Shown here in pieces: positions 48,801 to 62,600 of a stretch of DNA of 64,000 bases. How positions within the stretch are numbered: the stretch's first letter is position 1; the number at the start of each line of letters is the position of its first letter. The notes beneath the pieces were generated by a model. It was not told the origin of the DNA, did no database searches, and worked only from the letters and a program-made list of their open reading frames with translations. A program made the translations under genes and the position numbers. This stretch comes from Mesaphorura yosii. Its lineage: Eukaryota; Arthropoda; Collembola; Poduromorpha; Tullbergiidae. The stretch lies in the NCBI GenBank assembly GCA_009869945.1, contig WIXG01000040.1, forward strand, positions 124,001 through 188,000, in the 5' to 3' direction.

Positions 48801-51800
48801 GTAAGAAAAATTACACAAATGGGCATTCTTACTGCTGTCGCGTGCCCTGCAACGGCAACGCAGCTTGTACCATCAGAGATACGGTCGGAGATCGAGAAAG
48901 TCATTAGCACTGGATACAAGTGGCTAGCTGGAACTTGAATATTTTTCATAACTCTGACATAGCAAAACACAAGACTGACAAGTAACAAAATCCTGGCTCC
49001 TCGTTTCCATCATTTTCCATTTTTCTTAATTTCCTAATGATATTAATCTCTTCCTTTCTCCCCGCTGCTACTGACTCCGGCGGAAGGAGGTGCATGTGCT
49101 GCATGTCATTCCAGGAGTACCTTGTGTTTCTGACGGGCAACCAATTTAACTAAATGTCAAAACACTTTTAGTTGTATTATTCGCAAGAACAGAGTATTAA
49201 TCGTATTAATAATCCCATTTTCATTGTTATTAAAATCAGGTTTCTTGATAGTTGGAAGGTCACGGGATTAAATTTTTTTAATTGAGACCAATAGGATTGA
49301 AAATTTCATTAACTTGTTAAGTTCTACACTCACCATCCCTAATTTTTCTTCCCCACCGTTCTGTTATGTTGCACAATCGTCTTGTTAGTGAATTTGACTG
49401 AAAAATCTCAGGACTTGAATCACAGTACACAATGATTCTGTGTTTAAAAGTATTGGTACATTGGCTATAGACAAAGTTTTCCACTCGATTCTTTTAGATA
49501 AGTAAGTGAATCTCGTCGAGAGTATTTTTTCTGTATTATTAGTGCCGCTCGAGGGTTTTCTCTGTACTTTGCGTCCACATCCACGTTTTACCTGAACTCG
49601 ATCGAGCAACCAGGCCCGGAACGAGGCAGGTCGGCTGAGTGAAGTGAACGGAATGGACGGACTTAAAGACCACTTTTACTGTTTCACTGCCCTTGTTAGT
49701 GAAAGACAAACAGAAACTCTTTCTCTTGATTTCTACCATGCCCGCGCTCGCACGCGACTTGCTTGAGTTTCTATTTCTCTCCCAAAATGCGCTCAAATGG
49801 CAAAGTTTTTCTGCTACGTAACAATTGATATTATTGCAACTTTCATACTTGATATTATTATTATTTGGTAATGATTTGATATTAAATGAAATAAATTTAT
49901 TTTCTGCCCGCTTTCTCCATTCAATTCTGAGGCTAGACTTCTTTCTTCTCCCTTACTCTGGAGATTGGGTCGGGTTGCTCTCAAGTGGAACTTGCTAGAG
50001 CATTTTTGAAGAGTGGTCGCTCGCGAGTGATGCATTGTAAAATTTACTTTTGTTTATACAACAAACAGTCTCGTGATACATTGAGCCCACTCATCCATCC
50101 ATTTACTCATCATCATTGTTGTCCTGTATTGGTAATCAGAATTCATAAAGATGAAATCGAGTAAACATAAAAAGACCAGGCCTGCTATTTATTTAATCCA
50201 TCAAGCCTCCACCATGGCACTTGGAAGTTGGAAGAGTTTCGCTGTCGCTGTCTCCGCGCAGCGCAGCGCGATGGTTTTGTACAAATTTATTTATTAATGC
50301 TCGCGCTCGTACCAAGTTCCACCCGAGTAAAAGTTGACACAATAAGTCTAAAATGTATGCTTTCATTCGGAGGCTGGGCAGCAGCAGGAAAGGGAAGCTG
50401 TTTTTCAAGTTGATGCCTGCTGTTCCTGTTTCTCAAAGATAAACGAATTATTAAGGAGCGAAATGAGCGAATCTCTCTTGCGCTGGCACTCTTGATTCTA
50501 CTTTCATCTTTGCCTCCCTTCTCGTCGTCCCATCCTTCGTTGCATGTATCACATTATACATTTCATACTTTAGGATGAATGATCTCGAGCGAGAAAGTTT
50601 CGAGATCTACGCCAGAGAATCCTGGGACCCGAGATGTAAACACTCGTGTTGTTTCTTTGGTGGTTTTCTTAGTATAATAATGATGGCCGGGATTGCTGAC
50701 GAGAAAGCAGTCAAGAATGTAAACAAAGGAAGGAAAAATTTTATGGCTCTCCAGTTTAGTTTACTTTTAATTATAAAAATAAGAAAACCCTGCTTTGATT
50801 GCACGGTCTAGCCCATCTAGACGGCCTAGCTTCATTGTGTAAGGGACTGTTAATCTCAAATTTCTTAGGAAGCGGTGATCATGAGTCGTGCTTGTGAATT
50901 CATTTCTTACGACTGGCTGGTGCGCACAATTTTCAATATTAGAAGTTATTATTTTGTCCGTTCGTTCGGAGACAGCGAAATAATAAGCGCCGCCGAGGAG
51001 CCTGACTTAGAATAGAAGTTATTACCTTGCAAGGCTTCTCTTCTGCTGTACGGGTCAGCAGGGAATCTTTTATTATTATTATTTCCAAGGAGCATAACAA
51101 CCTGAATAATGCAGTGCCCATCATATATATGTATTTATTCCAATCGCTTTCCTCTATTATTATGAGCCTGACAGATATTGCCTCGATATTGCGATATAAC
51201 CGAGCAAAATTCGAATAAACAACATTAACTCGCGCTGGTTGCAACCTTCTAAGCAAGATTCTGCGCATCTATTTTCCATAAAGAATGTCCAGTATTCACC
51301 ACGCAACCATGAACTATAGTATGGGCGAGCGTATGGCAAGGATACATTCTAATAATGCGCTCATTGTCAATTCTTCGCCATTGCCATAAAGATTTGCTCA
51401 AATCCTAAGGCACATGGTCCATTGCTTTCTTGAGGAAATCGAAAGTCTTCGTGCGTCGTGTCCTGAGACGCTGAATGACAAAGGGAGATTCCCAAATTCC
51501 TTTCGTATTCCTCCCTGACGGACTTGACTTCGACTGCAATGCGATCCTATCTCTCTTTCATATTCACTGACGGGAACCTACATACATAAATACATTCGGG
51601 ATTTGAGTTCAGGAATCAGAATCAGCGAATAAGCGATTCATTTAATATCGAACGTGCACGTCTGGCAGTGGAAGAATGGAAAGTATCTCGAAAGAAAGAA
51701 ATCAAGAGAAAGCAAAATGATGAAGGCAGGAACAAAAATATGAGGCTCGAATAGGAAAGAAAGAAAACACTAAAATCCATCGGAGGAATAAAAAATGGGA

Positions 51801-54800
51801 GAATGAATTTTCTTCTTCGACTCGTTTATTATAAGGAAAAATATTATTATTTGAATTCCGAAAGGAATTTCATCAATAAATCTGCCGAGGACTTTCGCTG
51901 CTATTCTTCATGCTTCAAATCTCTCGTAGGTTAAAGATACTTTCAGGTAGTTGGCTAGCCCTTTCATACATACATATGACAGAGAGATTTGACTTCCTCT
52001 CCAACAGAAACTAACGACTAACGTTATCATCATAATTTAATATGAAATAAACTTTTGCGATGAAAATTATTGAACATGGAGCTTTCCTGATGCGTCCACA
52101 CTTTACTCTTAGTCGGGTTCGTATTATATGAACACGGGACTTCAGGTCGTCGATCGGTAAAAGCTCAAAATTCATTTATGCGCCTAAAAACCTACCCAAA
52201 AGGATTTGAGTTTGATACCGACTTTTCAATAATTCAATAAAATATTATTTCTAAATACAATAAAACGTCATAAAACTTTCATTTCTCATTTGTTTCACTC
52301 TTGTCAGCAGGCAAAAAGGCCCAAATGGCACAAAACATGTTCCTTTCGTTTTTCTTGAGTTGTAAGTCTTGAAATTGAATTTAAAGTAAACAGAATGCGA
52401 TTTGTTTCAACATCGAGAGCAATTCTGTCTTGCGATTGCGTTGTCGTCGTTTGGTAACTACTGACTTAATACTCACCGAATTCGCATGGCTTGTATGTCA
52501 ACCTTTTCCGCGCCCGGGTAATGAAATGTTAACTTCTGATTCATTGCTCAGGCACGTCACGCTCGGAAAACAAGAGAATGAGAGCGTGTTGGCACCCTAA
52601 TTTGCAGAGATGCTTTGACAATGTTACACGGTAGAGTAAGGGATTGACGTTCCGCAAAGAGAGGTCAAGTTGACAGACCCTCACTGCATTGCATTCGCGT
52701 CGGCCTCACTCTTCTCGGTATAATATTATTCGTTATTCCAAATTCAGCCAAATTGCATCCTGGCGGGTAAGACCTCGTCGATTTTGTCTTGCTGGACATG
52801 TCCATGGTCCACGGTTCAAGTGCAGGCCTTGTGTCGGTCGGTGTTTGATTTATAAATGAGTAGCACACGAGCGAAAAGCTCCGTCACGGCACTGCTTTGA
52901 TAGTCCAATTTGAACCACCGCATCCGAGAGAGGAAAAAACTACACGGAAAATGAATCCCATCTCTTTAGTTTACTTTGTAGCAGTCAAAGTTCATAGCGT
53001 GCTCGGAATCTTTTAACAGAGTTTCCTTTGATGGCCGACGAAAAATATGTATAAAAAGAGTTGAGAAATCACCAATTCCGAGGGAACCCGCATCGTGATC
53101 GTGAGGTACGAGTGCCAATCTTTCATGAATCCATTTACATTACATTCCACTTGAATTGTTGAGCAAGTAGTCAAAGGATCTAGCTCAGCACACATGCGAT
53201 GAGAGCTTCGAACTTGACTTGTGGCAGAACTTTAGCAAAAAGCGTAGCAACGTTTGCAGAATTTGTATTCTGGTGGTGTATAAATTAGTAGTCATACACG
53301 ACATAAAGGGAGAGATCGAAGCGAGAGCGCGCGCGCGCACAAAAAGTAAATTCCTCCTTGGTCAATGTTTCCCGTAATGGAATTCCAAATTCGCTTGCCC
53401 ACGGCCACAGCCCAGCAGTGTGCCTGTCCGCAGGGAACACGAGAATTCATTTACAAATTGAGAGGAGCTGTTAAACCGAACTTAATTACCGTTCGGCTCG
53501 TCTGGCAAACGCAGTGAAGAGACCCTTCTTTCCTCTTGTGTAATGAGATTTACGTATTTACCTCACTTCTCAGGCACATAAAAAATCTGCATGGATCTGT
53601 GCGGTGCAGCATGCAAGATTGACCGTATAACACATACCACAAGGTAGATTTAGCTTCAGCAAATGACTTGTAGGCGTGGTGCTTTATCTCGTTCAATTTT
53701 ATCTTTTCGAGTGTTCGAGTTGCCAAAAATTCATAAAAAATTACATAACAAGTCGACCCTCCGCGGCTGCAGCCTGAAAGGGCACCCGCCACGGCCACGC
53801 ACTGCTCGGACCATCAATTCTTCTGCTTCGGCACATTTGGTCTGTGCATCGGCCTTTTTGTTCGTGTCCATAAATATGTGCCTCCCTGCCTGGAATATGT
53901 ATGTGCCATAATACTCGTACGTTCTGAAATAAATACATAAAAATTGTATCGGCCAGCCCAGTCCGGAGCAGAATGGAAGATAGTCTCCTCGGGAATGATA
54001 AATTGCTTAATTTACAGGGCTCAGGTGGTCAATTGCTTTTACACAATATAAATCGGCTCTTCAACTTGATGTGAAATATACGGCTTGTAGAACATGCCCG
54101 TACGGCACAGTGCGTGGAGAGCTCGTGTATTTGTTACTGGTGTGCCGACAGTACGGCGTTGACAAATTGAAAACAGTTTCTTTCCTTTTTCGGTTCTTCT
54201 CCTCTGCTGCTGCTGCTATTGTTGCTGCTTTGTTATTGTCGTTGCTTTTATATTATTTATTTATCCATCGGTTCAGCTGCATCGGCGCGTAGGATAGTGC
54301 GACTAGAAGAAGACTCATATCCGTAACGCATGTCATTGTATCTGTGTACGTGTTGATCATCATTAATTTTTATCTGCTTTCATTGGAACCGTACCCACGG
54401 TGTCCATCCTCCCACATTAACACGAACGGGACAACACTGCATTGAAATCACACATTTGTTTGTGTCGATTTACGTCAGTCGGATGCAATAAGTCAAAAAT
54501 CTGGCTCGATTGTTTGAAATTATTCACTTTTATAATTTCAAATGAGATGAAAGCAAATTCGATACACAAGCGGCGTAAATTCGATGTGTGATTCTTAAAA
54601 TTTAAGAATGCGAAGTTTCTCGAAGATGACTTTGCATATTTCCTTTCACTGGGATTAGAAATTTACTGTTTCAGAAGGCACTCCTTCATCTTACCTGAAA
54701 TGCCGTAATTCATTCCTTTACAACTACTATTTTATGTTAAAAAGTTAACACCGTACTTTAAGCAAGCAAGATAGTCAAGCGATACATTAGAATATGCAAG

Positions 54801-57800
54801 GTTGCGTCATGCTGCCTTTGTAATGAAAGACTTCTAAAAGCATAAGATAGGTTTCGGGTTCAGACCAGTGCGGCAGCGCAATGATAAAAGTTCAGGTTTT
54901 CAACATGTTCTCTGCTCAAGATTCATGAATATGAAACATAATAATGCAAGTTTTCGGCCGGCCAAGGAAAGGAAAGGTTTCAATTTCAGTTTGAACTTGA
55001 AAACTTGACCTGACACAATTACACTTTTGTTGTAAGGTGTCTGTACGAAGGCATTGTTGCATATTGCGTGGCTGGTGTTTCAGATGAAACTGAAACCTCA
55101 ACAAAGGGTTTTGTGTGCACGATTATTATTATGCACGACAGCAGTTCTCCGTACCCACATCAATTTTGTTTTGTATAATTCCATATTCATGAAAGTGAAA
55201 CTTTTCCTCCAGGCCTTCCTACGCCTGCCTGAGTCAGAAGCTTATTACAGGGTCTTTTTATGCTTGATCACACTTAACGAAACCGTTTATGTACCCGAAG
55301 TTTAAAATAATGTGATGCCTGGTTTGAAAATTAAAATAAATTAATGCAAAGTGGTTCTTGGAAGTTCACAGAGATAAGAATCCTTTTCCGTCGCGTCGAG
55401 AACGCAGGCAGTTACATGATATGAATAAGTAAAAGGTATAATGTAACTAAATACTCAGCCTGCTCTGGCATGGACCCTTCGTATAATTTTCAAGGGTAAA
55501 AACCTAAACCTAACCAATAAGCGTATGATTATCCTGAATATTGTAGTCCCATTGTTATTAAAATATTCAAGGTGAGAGTAAGAAACTCCAATCCACCAAC
55601 TGGGCTGTGCCTCGCATTCGTATTATCTTAATGTTACTGCTATTTGAAAGTCGCATCGCGTCGACACTCAAACGCTTTCCCACATATTTAGGATTGTTTT
55701 TGTTTACGAAGGTCAGGTATATTTATTCATGTGCTGACTTGGGCCAGCCAAGTCGAGGGTGGATTCGGATCCTTATTAGCCCGCCCAACAGATGTGATTA
55801 TGCAAACGCAGTTGTCTGTCAGTATGTCCGTGTGGTTATTTACTTTTAAAGGGCAAGTTACGATCGCTTTAACTTTTCTCGATAAACTATAATAGGTTAC
55901 CGAGCGAAACGTTTTTCATGAAGTAGGAGCGATGGAGGCATAGCACTTGCAAAACGTGGAATTTGGGACATAATTATGTATGAGAGGAGAAAACCTGGTT
56001 TCCTACTTTGGAACACAAAGTCTGGGACGGCAGAGGATAGAAGCAGACGAATGCAATGATTCCACCCATGTAAAACGTGGAGTCTCTCCGATTAGAAGCT
56101 TTGCAGGTCCGAAACGCACTTGTATGCTTGTCGAGGCTCACACCATGACTTGACATGACTTCCAGCAGGTTTGATGTTTTCTTCCAGAATGACAGGACAT
56201 CTGATGTACATGAATTCGCCTTGAATTTGTAATAGGCTACCAGATATGAATGCAAAAGATGGCGTTTCGTTACCACACATTCGCCATTTTCTCTAGAGTA
56301 CAAATTTGTAATCATGAGGTTGCAGCGTTGGAAGCATGTTTTCCCCGACCTTTTAATTTGGACCGACTTTGATATTCAACATCATCGAAGTTCCACCTTT
56401 GAATATTTCTTTCTAGTCTTGCTGCTTGTGGCAATGCTTAGCAAAGCAGGGACGGCCAGATACAAACAGGCACGGCTGAAATTGATGGACGAACCTTCGA
56501 CAGGTACCATTACATCGTTGAGCCAGTGACATGGTCACTGCGTTGACCTCATTAGAAGTCGTTCAGTTGACCCCCTTTGCCGCCAGTCCATAGTTCAGAT
56601 TTCGAATAAATACAATCGCAACATGGGTCATACCATCGAGTAAAAATGTAAACGCTATCAAGTCATCCATTCGTTTGTATGAAATTTATATATTTCGACA
56701 AAATTACTGAACCGAAGGTGACGTACGCTGGAGCATGAGATGAAGCCAAATATGACAGGAATTGAGGGGAGTAATAATATGACTTTAGCAGTGCATTTGC
56801 AGAAAAGACAAAGCGTGACGTGATATAGTTTTACAGGAATCGTTAAATGTCAATTGATGAATCTCTACCTCTACTGCGGTTTGACGGAAAGGATGTACCC
56901 CTTTAATCATTACTTGTAATGAAGTAGAACTTATTACATGGTGGATGGGTGTAATTGTAAGTGTGAGGAATTGAAGGGTTGAATACAAATTAGCCCAGTT
57001 CATGAATCTTGAATGAATGGGTTAGTTGGAAATCATTTCTGGATGCAAGATAAGCATAAACAAGAAATAATTCATGCCTGTCTGTGTGCATGCATTACCT
57101 CAAGTCGAATGCGGTCGATGGTGTGTGACCGGAAGAAGAAACCAGTTGTAAGTTGTAAATATGTTGGAGTAGTGATTAGGAAAGGGTTAAAGGAACTAAA
57201 GGGGAATTTAAGAACTTGTTTCATTCAATGAATCTTAACCAATTCGATGACTTCAGGTGAAGCGAAGATTCCAGCTTTTTAATGAAGAATGAATCAGCCA
57301 GGCACCTTCTAAATGAATGAAAGACTATAGTAGTTTGCGGCTATAGCAAGATTTACATGTGGACAAATGGGATTTTGATGGAAAGAATTATACAGCAAAG
57401 TAAATCATGGCATGGCTTCAGAAATTTGGGATACTTGATTACGGTTTTTCCTCAGGTTGCCAGTAAGAGCAAAAAAGGTTCTTCTCTTCTAAACCCGTAT
57501 TTTTGTGCTTTTGGTTTCATCCCAATTATTTATCCTTTGCATTACACACTCCACAAAATAAATGACCGGATGTTACCTTTTGTTCCTTCAGCAATTTTAC
57601 CTTTTCCTCTGCTGGAATTCCACCACGGGATTCAAATGAGAAGAATGCTTTCAATTTAGATAATTAGAAGATTTTGTACTTTTCCATTGAAAAATGCCTT
57701 TCCTTTCTGCGTCATGCTGAAGACAAAACGTGTTTAATTGACAAGGCTAAATTATTGTCCAAATTCCTTGGGTTTAAAATATGTTAAATACTTAAGAGAT

Positions 57801-58966
57801 TTTTTGTCCTGCGACGGACGAAATGGGCCACGAGATTTGGAGATTGTCTCAAACCTTGGCATTTGTTCAAGGTCTTCCGAATGGGCATTATTGTGTAAGT
57901 CAGGCATGAACGTAAGGGTTCATTCCTTCACATATTGTATTCCTGAAATTTCTAAATCAGAAACTCGTTTTACACAGTAAAAAATTATGGCGACTATTCT
58001 TTTTTCAAAGCCATCGATTGCACTTCTGGCAGACGTGGACTGGCAAAATGATGAGATGAGGTTTCACTAAAAATACTTGGCTTCAAGAAAATATGTTTTT
58101 GTCTGCTTATCACAACTGACCTATCTCAAGTGCCAGTGCGTTATTACACGAACTGCTCGAACCTTTTTCAGTCGCGCGGGGCATGGTAATAATGAATACA
58201 TTTATTATGGTCATGGGCAAAGCAAAGCGCAGAAGAAGCGAAGTGAAAGAAACGAATAGAGTTCGGATACAACAGTTCATTATAAAGGCAGTTTCATTCC
58301 AGTGACTTTTTGGTCAGACGTCGAAAGGAACGTTGAATTCTTTAAACTTCAATTCGGCCTTTCGCCATCATTGCGCGGAGTAAAATGTGTTAAAAATGAT
58401 GAAGGCCTTGAAGGCTTATAAATAATAATACTAATAACATATTCTCTATAATACTTTATGGCATGGAGCACAACGCGAGCCTTTTTGGCGTAGGTTATGT
58501 TAGCAACTGGTAGTTAAGTAGTTGCGTTGCGTCTTTGTTTCGGAAGAAGAAGCAGAAGATATGTTATAAAACAAAGTAAGCTTACTCAGGATAATGGTTC
58601 ATATCACTATTTAAAGCATGCGTCTATTTGTATGGAGCAGCAGCAAAGGCAAATGATCATGATGATGAGGATGCAGCGCGATGCGCGAGCGAAGCAAAAG
58701 TAGGTCATGGAAGCAGGCTTTTTTCACTTCGGGATAAATAATAAGAAGTTGTTTAGTCAATTTCAATGCTTCATGAAACTGCGTACGAAAAAAATTGGTT
58801 TCACTGCTACGTCATTATCTTCCAGCAAGCAGAAAAAATCATGGTTTGGGATTCATTATAAATACCGTTTTGTTGAAGATGCGTTTTTCTTGATTCTTAC
58901 GTAATAGTAATAGCAAGTCAGTGTAGAAAAAAGGGTCGGTTGAAGATGTAAAAAAAACTGTGCGCG

Positions 58967-58974
58967 TATAAAAG
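58967..58974 (+). promoter_or_regulatory. TATA box candidate
   Basis: TATAAAAG within GCGCGTATAAAAGGAACC is a near-ideal metazoan TATA box with GC-rich flanks. It lies about 45 nt before an ATG (59012) and 560 nt before the AT-hook exon. It would place a start site near 58997. TATA-like words are common in AT-rich DNA, so the support comes from the quality of the flanks and the downstream phase match. Confidence 0.4.
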
Positions 58975-59011
58975 GAACCGAAAAAACTCTTGCTGCTGCC
59001 GTTGCTGGAGG

Positions 59012-59034
59012 ATGTTGTCTCAAAACTCAAAACG
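59012..59034 (+). CDS. Candidate mini first exon of the AT-hook gene
   Basis: ATG at 59012 opens MLSQNSKR and reaches ACG|GTGATG after 23 nt (phase 2), exactly the phase needed by the acceptor at 59534. The donor is weak (GTGATG). Together with the TATA box just upstream it makes a minimal promoter plus start exon, but the phase match alone would occur by chance one time in three. Confidence 0.25.
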
Positions 59035-59533
59035 GTGATGAAGAAGGAGGCATGAATGATTGAAAATAATATAAACCATTTCTTAAATAAATGGTATTAT
59101 GCAACACAATGCTATATAATTATCTTTTACCAAAATAATAAAATACGCAGCAAGAAAAGGGTACAAAATGCTGGAGCAGATAGCAGACGTCTGGAAAAGG
59201 TAAGAACCATCAGAAAACAATTCTGCGCGACATTGCTCGGAGAATGAAGAATGTACTTGAATAATAAAGAAAGTATGGATTTGATTTGTGTACGGCACTC
59301 ATTCAATCCCACAATGGCATTATTAAGCTCTGCTAGAAAAATCGTGAATTTGGCCATCTCCATGAATTTCTCCACTTTTCAGCGTGCTGCAATTTACCAT
59401 TTGCTTACCATTTATCTTTAACTTTTACTTTACTGCTTTACAGCTCTTGGCAAATTATTCTATTTTATTTTATCTCTTGACAGTTGATTTGATTTTAATT
59501 TAGTTTTCGCCTTGGTTGCTCAATTTTTTTTAG

Positions 59534-59683
59534 TTGCCTCCATAAAGCCCGCAAACTGGAGTCGTACCAAAGCCAGCTGTACTCTCCTCTGCTCCTGACG
59601 CCACCACTGCCATCGGTGGACGAGATGGTTGTCCGAAGACCCAAGATGGAACCAAGACCTCGGGGGCGACCGCGGAATATACT
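59534..59683 (+). CDS. Internal coding exon with an AT-hook motif, unidentified nuclear gene
   Basis: The acceptor is preceded by a T-run (CAATTTTTTTTAG|T) and the donor is CT|GTAAGC. In between are 150 nt with one fully open frame: CLHKARKLESYQSQL, then PPLPSVDEMVVRRPK, then MEPRPRGRPRNIL. The core PRGRPRN is an AT-hook (GRP flanked by basic residues) that binds the minor groove of AT-rich DNA. The exon starts and ends in phase 2, so it can be skipped without changing frame. The amino-acid sequence is clearly protein-like compared with the surrounding DNA. I do not recognise the family. Adjoining exons downstream were not found before the window end. Confidence 0.6.
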
Positions 59684-62600
59684 GTAAGCAATCTTAACTG
59701 ATTTCACATAATTTCTCGCATAATCGGGACATAAGTCAGGGGCTCGAATCACACAACTGTATGACAGGACGCATTGATTACAATGAATTCAAAATACGAA
59801 CGCCTGGAACGTGTCATTGTCGAACTAGCAACCAGAAACAGAGTAGAATGCATGAAGGGAGAAGTCATGAAAGAAATGGAAATCGAAGAGAAAGTCATTA
59901 GAGTGGAAGGAAGTTATTATTCCCGGTCTCCATAATACGACAGTCCAACTTACGTCCACGATCATTTGCCCGAAAGAGAAAATATAATGATACAAATATT
60001 AATATTCGGTAAATGTTCTCTGCTGAAGAATAATATTATAGATTAGAATCCTGGCAAGCGCAGCCAAGAGGAATGCAAGCGCAAGAAAATTAATAGCGTT
60101 ATTATTGCTGTTAATGGAGAATACAGAGGCTGTAATCAAAAACAGAGGCTTGCTTTCATCGTCATCGTCATCGGGCAATTGGCAATGACAACCAGGCATT
60201 CCGACTTCGGACATGTCAAATAAGAATGCTATGTGCGACTGGAAGCTGCTATGAATATATTTTATCGACCCATGTGCCAATAAAGCACACACAGCTCATT
60301 TGCCTGTCTGTTCAATGACTCTGACTCCAGTCATGATTGATCAAAACCGAATAGTAAAGGCAGTGTGCGCTGCATTGGCGTGAAATACAACTCACAGCAA
60401 AATGTCATCGTACTGATAAACAACATTATTATAATACATTTTTTTCCATTCCACTGCCCATTGTGTTGCGTCACGCCAGGCGACATGTAAAAATGATGGA
60501 CATGCATCATGATACGAGAGACTCACGACTTGGAGAAAGGGACATCGGCAATTCACATCAAAAACGGAAGGAAAGGATGACAACTGGCAAGAAAGGCGGA
60601 ATGGATCGATGAATTTCTTGCTGCATAATTCTCGGGTGGTCCTTCCCGAAAATTCATTCTCACAGCTTGGTGCTTGCCTTATTGATGCCGGCAAAGTCAG
60701 AGAAGTCAAATGTACATTTCACGACATGAAAGTGATAGCGAGCTCGAATTGACACTCCTCTGAAGATGAGGCACGTCAGGATGTCATTTATGGAGCCAAT
60801 TTGAATGCCCTGAATTCAAGTTCTTAAAATTACAACTCAAGTACCAGTACGAGTTCTCTTCGAGCCAGACGTTTTAGTTTCTTTGGTAAAAGCAGTCGAA
60901 GACTTTCACGCTCCTTCACTTTCTTATTCATTATTATTGTATGCAATTCAATTCCATCTTCATTCATTTAGTCTATAACTTTGGCCACTTAATCCAAATA
61001 ACCCAAGAGTACAAAAAGTACAAAGACGGAAGTCAGCCTTTTGTGTCTTGCATCCGAAAACTCGCACCGCAGTTCGTTCTGAATCCAGGACACAGTCACA
61101 CAGGACTAATCTTCTTATCGTAATTGATTCTTTTTCGCTTTCTCTTTTCCTTTGCTAATATAATTCCATTCACTGCGGCCAAGATGCGTTTTACATTAGA
61201 AACATCTCAATTTCGCAGCAACGCAATCTTTGTAGTGCAGCCTAAAATTCATTTCACGCGCTCTCTCGATTCACTTTGTCTCTTAGTCATTCTGCTATTT
61301 CACGAGACTACATTTATCTTACTTTTAGTTTTCAATGAAATTCGTTTATAAATCGAACTTAATCGACACTCGCGTAAGAAGCACAATTCTCAAGAGAGTG
61401 CCGCCTTTTTCGAATGCGAGTCTCTAATTGCTTTCTGTATTCTTTTTAGAATTTTTCATCCATCTAAAAAGTTAAGACAAAATCCAACCGGCGCGGCTGA
61501 CATCTTAAGCACTTATGTGCGATTGGCTTGGAACAATATTTCGTTCGAAGTGCAGGCAAGAACGTAGAACGTAAAAGAGAATGGACAAAGCCCTAGCATC
61601 AACAACAGGAAAGACCATTACTATTACTTATTACAATTACTACGACTTGCACGACGAATGTCATTAGAATGGAATTTCAGCTTCGCCAAGAAAAAGCTGC
61701 TGCTTGGAAAGAGAGCCTAGCCTGAACTCATATTATGCAATATGGTCGGCATTGTAATGTGTATAATGACACTGGTGAAGTCATTAATTCCGGGTATGAC
61801 CAGAAAACTTTCTCCTACGCTTTTACTGCGTACGTCTGCTTCTCAGCTTCCCGTTCGCATTTACTTTCTCACCAAATGCTCGACTGTGGACGGACTCTTG
61901 ATTGCATTATTACGTTTCTCGTGTCTCCTCGTCTTTAATTTCAGCTGGCTGCAAGAAATATGAAGGAAAGTACGCGTAAGCACAGCGTACGAGCGCAGAC
62001 GGGAGAAAGTGAAGATAGGAAAGGAATAGTAATCAAGACGATTATTGTATGGAGAATAATAAGTGAACATAAGTATCAAAATTCAACTTAAATGCATGGC
62101 TCGACCTGAACTCTCAGAGATAATATTAATGGGCAGCGAGAGAAAGCGCAAGGCAGGCAGACCACCAGTCGAGACTTAAAAGAAGCGGAGGCATTTAGTT
62201 ATTCTACATTTGTAGCAGAATAATATTGATAATAATGCTATAAAGATGTGCATTCCGAGACTCGGAAGGCGCAAGCAGTTGGAAATAGGTAATAATATTA
62301 TTTCCAAGAGTCGTGGCTTTGTAGTGATGGTGGAATTGGGGGAAGGGAATCTTATTACTTAACTCAAAGGAGAGAAAGTAACTAATAAGGCTTTAAGAAT
62401 TCAAGCACACGCTCCAAAAGAAACTCCAACTTCATTTACTTCATTATGACTTTCTGGTATTGGTGCGATGCAGGCAGGCACTCGCTTGTCTGCCTGCCTG
62501 GTGCGGGTGCTACATCTTTATCATAACGATGCGTGGTTATAATAATGCCCGAGCCCATGTCTTCTGTCTACAAAAATTCAGTAAAAGCAAAAGCTGTAGT

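Larger units (their letters stand above)
42380..59011. other. Gene desert between the CAP gene and the AT-hook exon
   Basis: No complete gene is supported. The region is AT-rich with short (TAA)n tracts (45801-45827; 51070-51082), a (GC)6 run at 53327-53338, and a 13-bp perfect hairpin at 43815-43860. The plus frame 48564-48938 (124 codons) has reasonable composition but no domain. A consensus donor CTG|GTAAGTTAAT at 44778/44779 could end a non-coding exon. Nothing else stands out. Confidence 0.45.
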
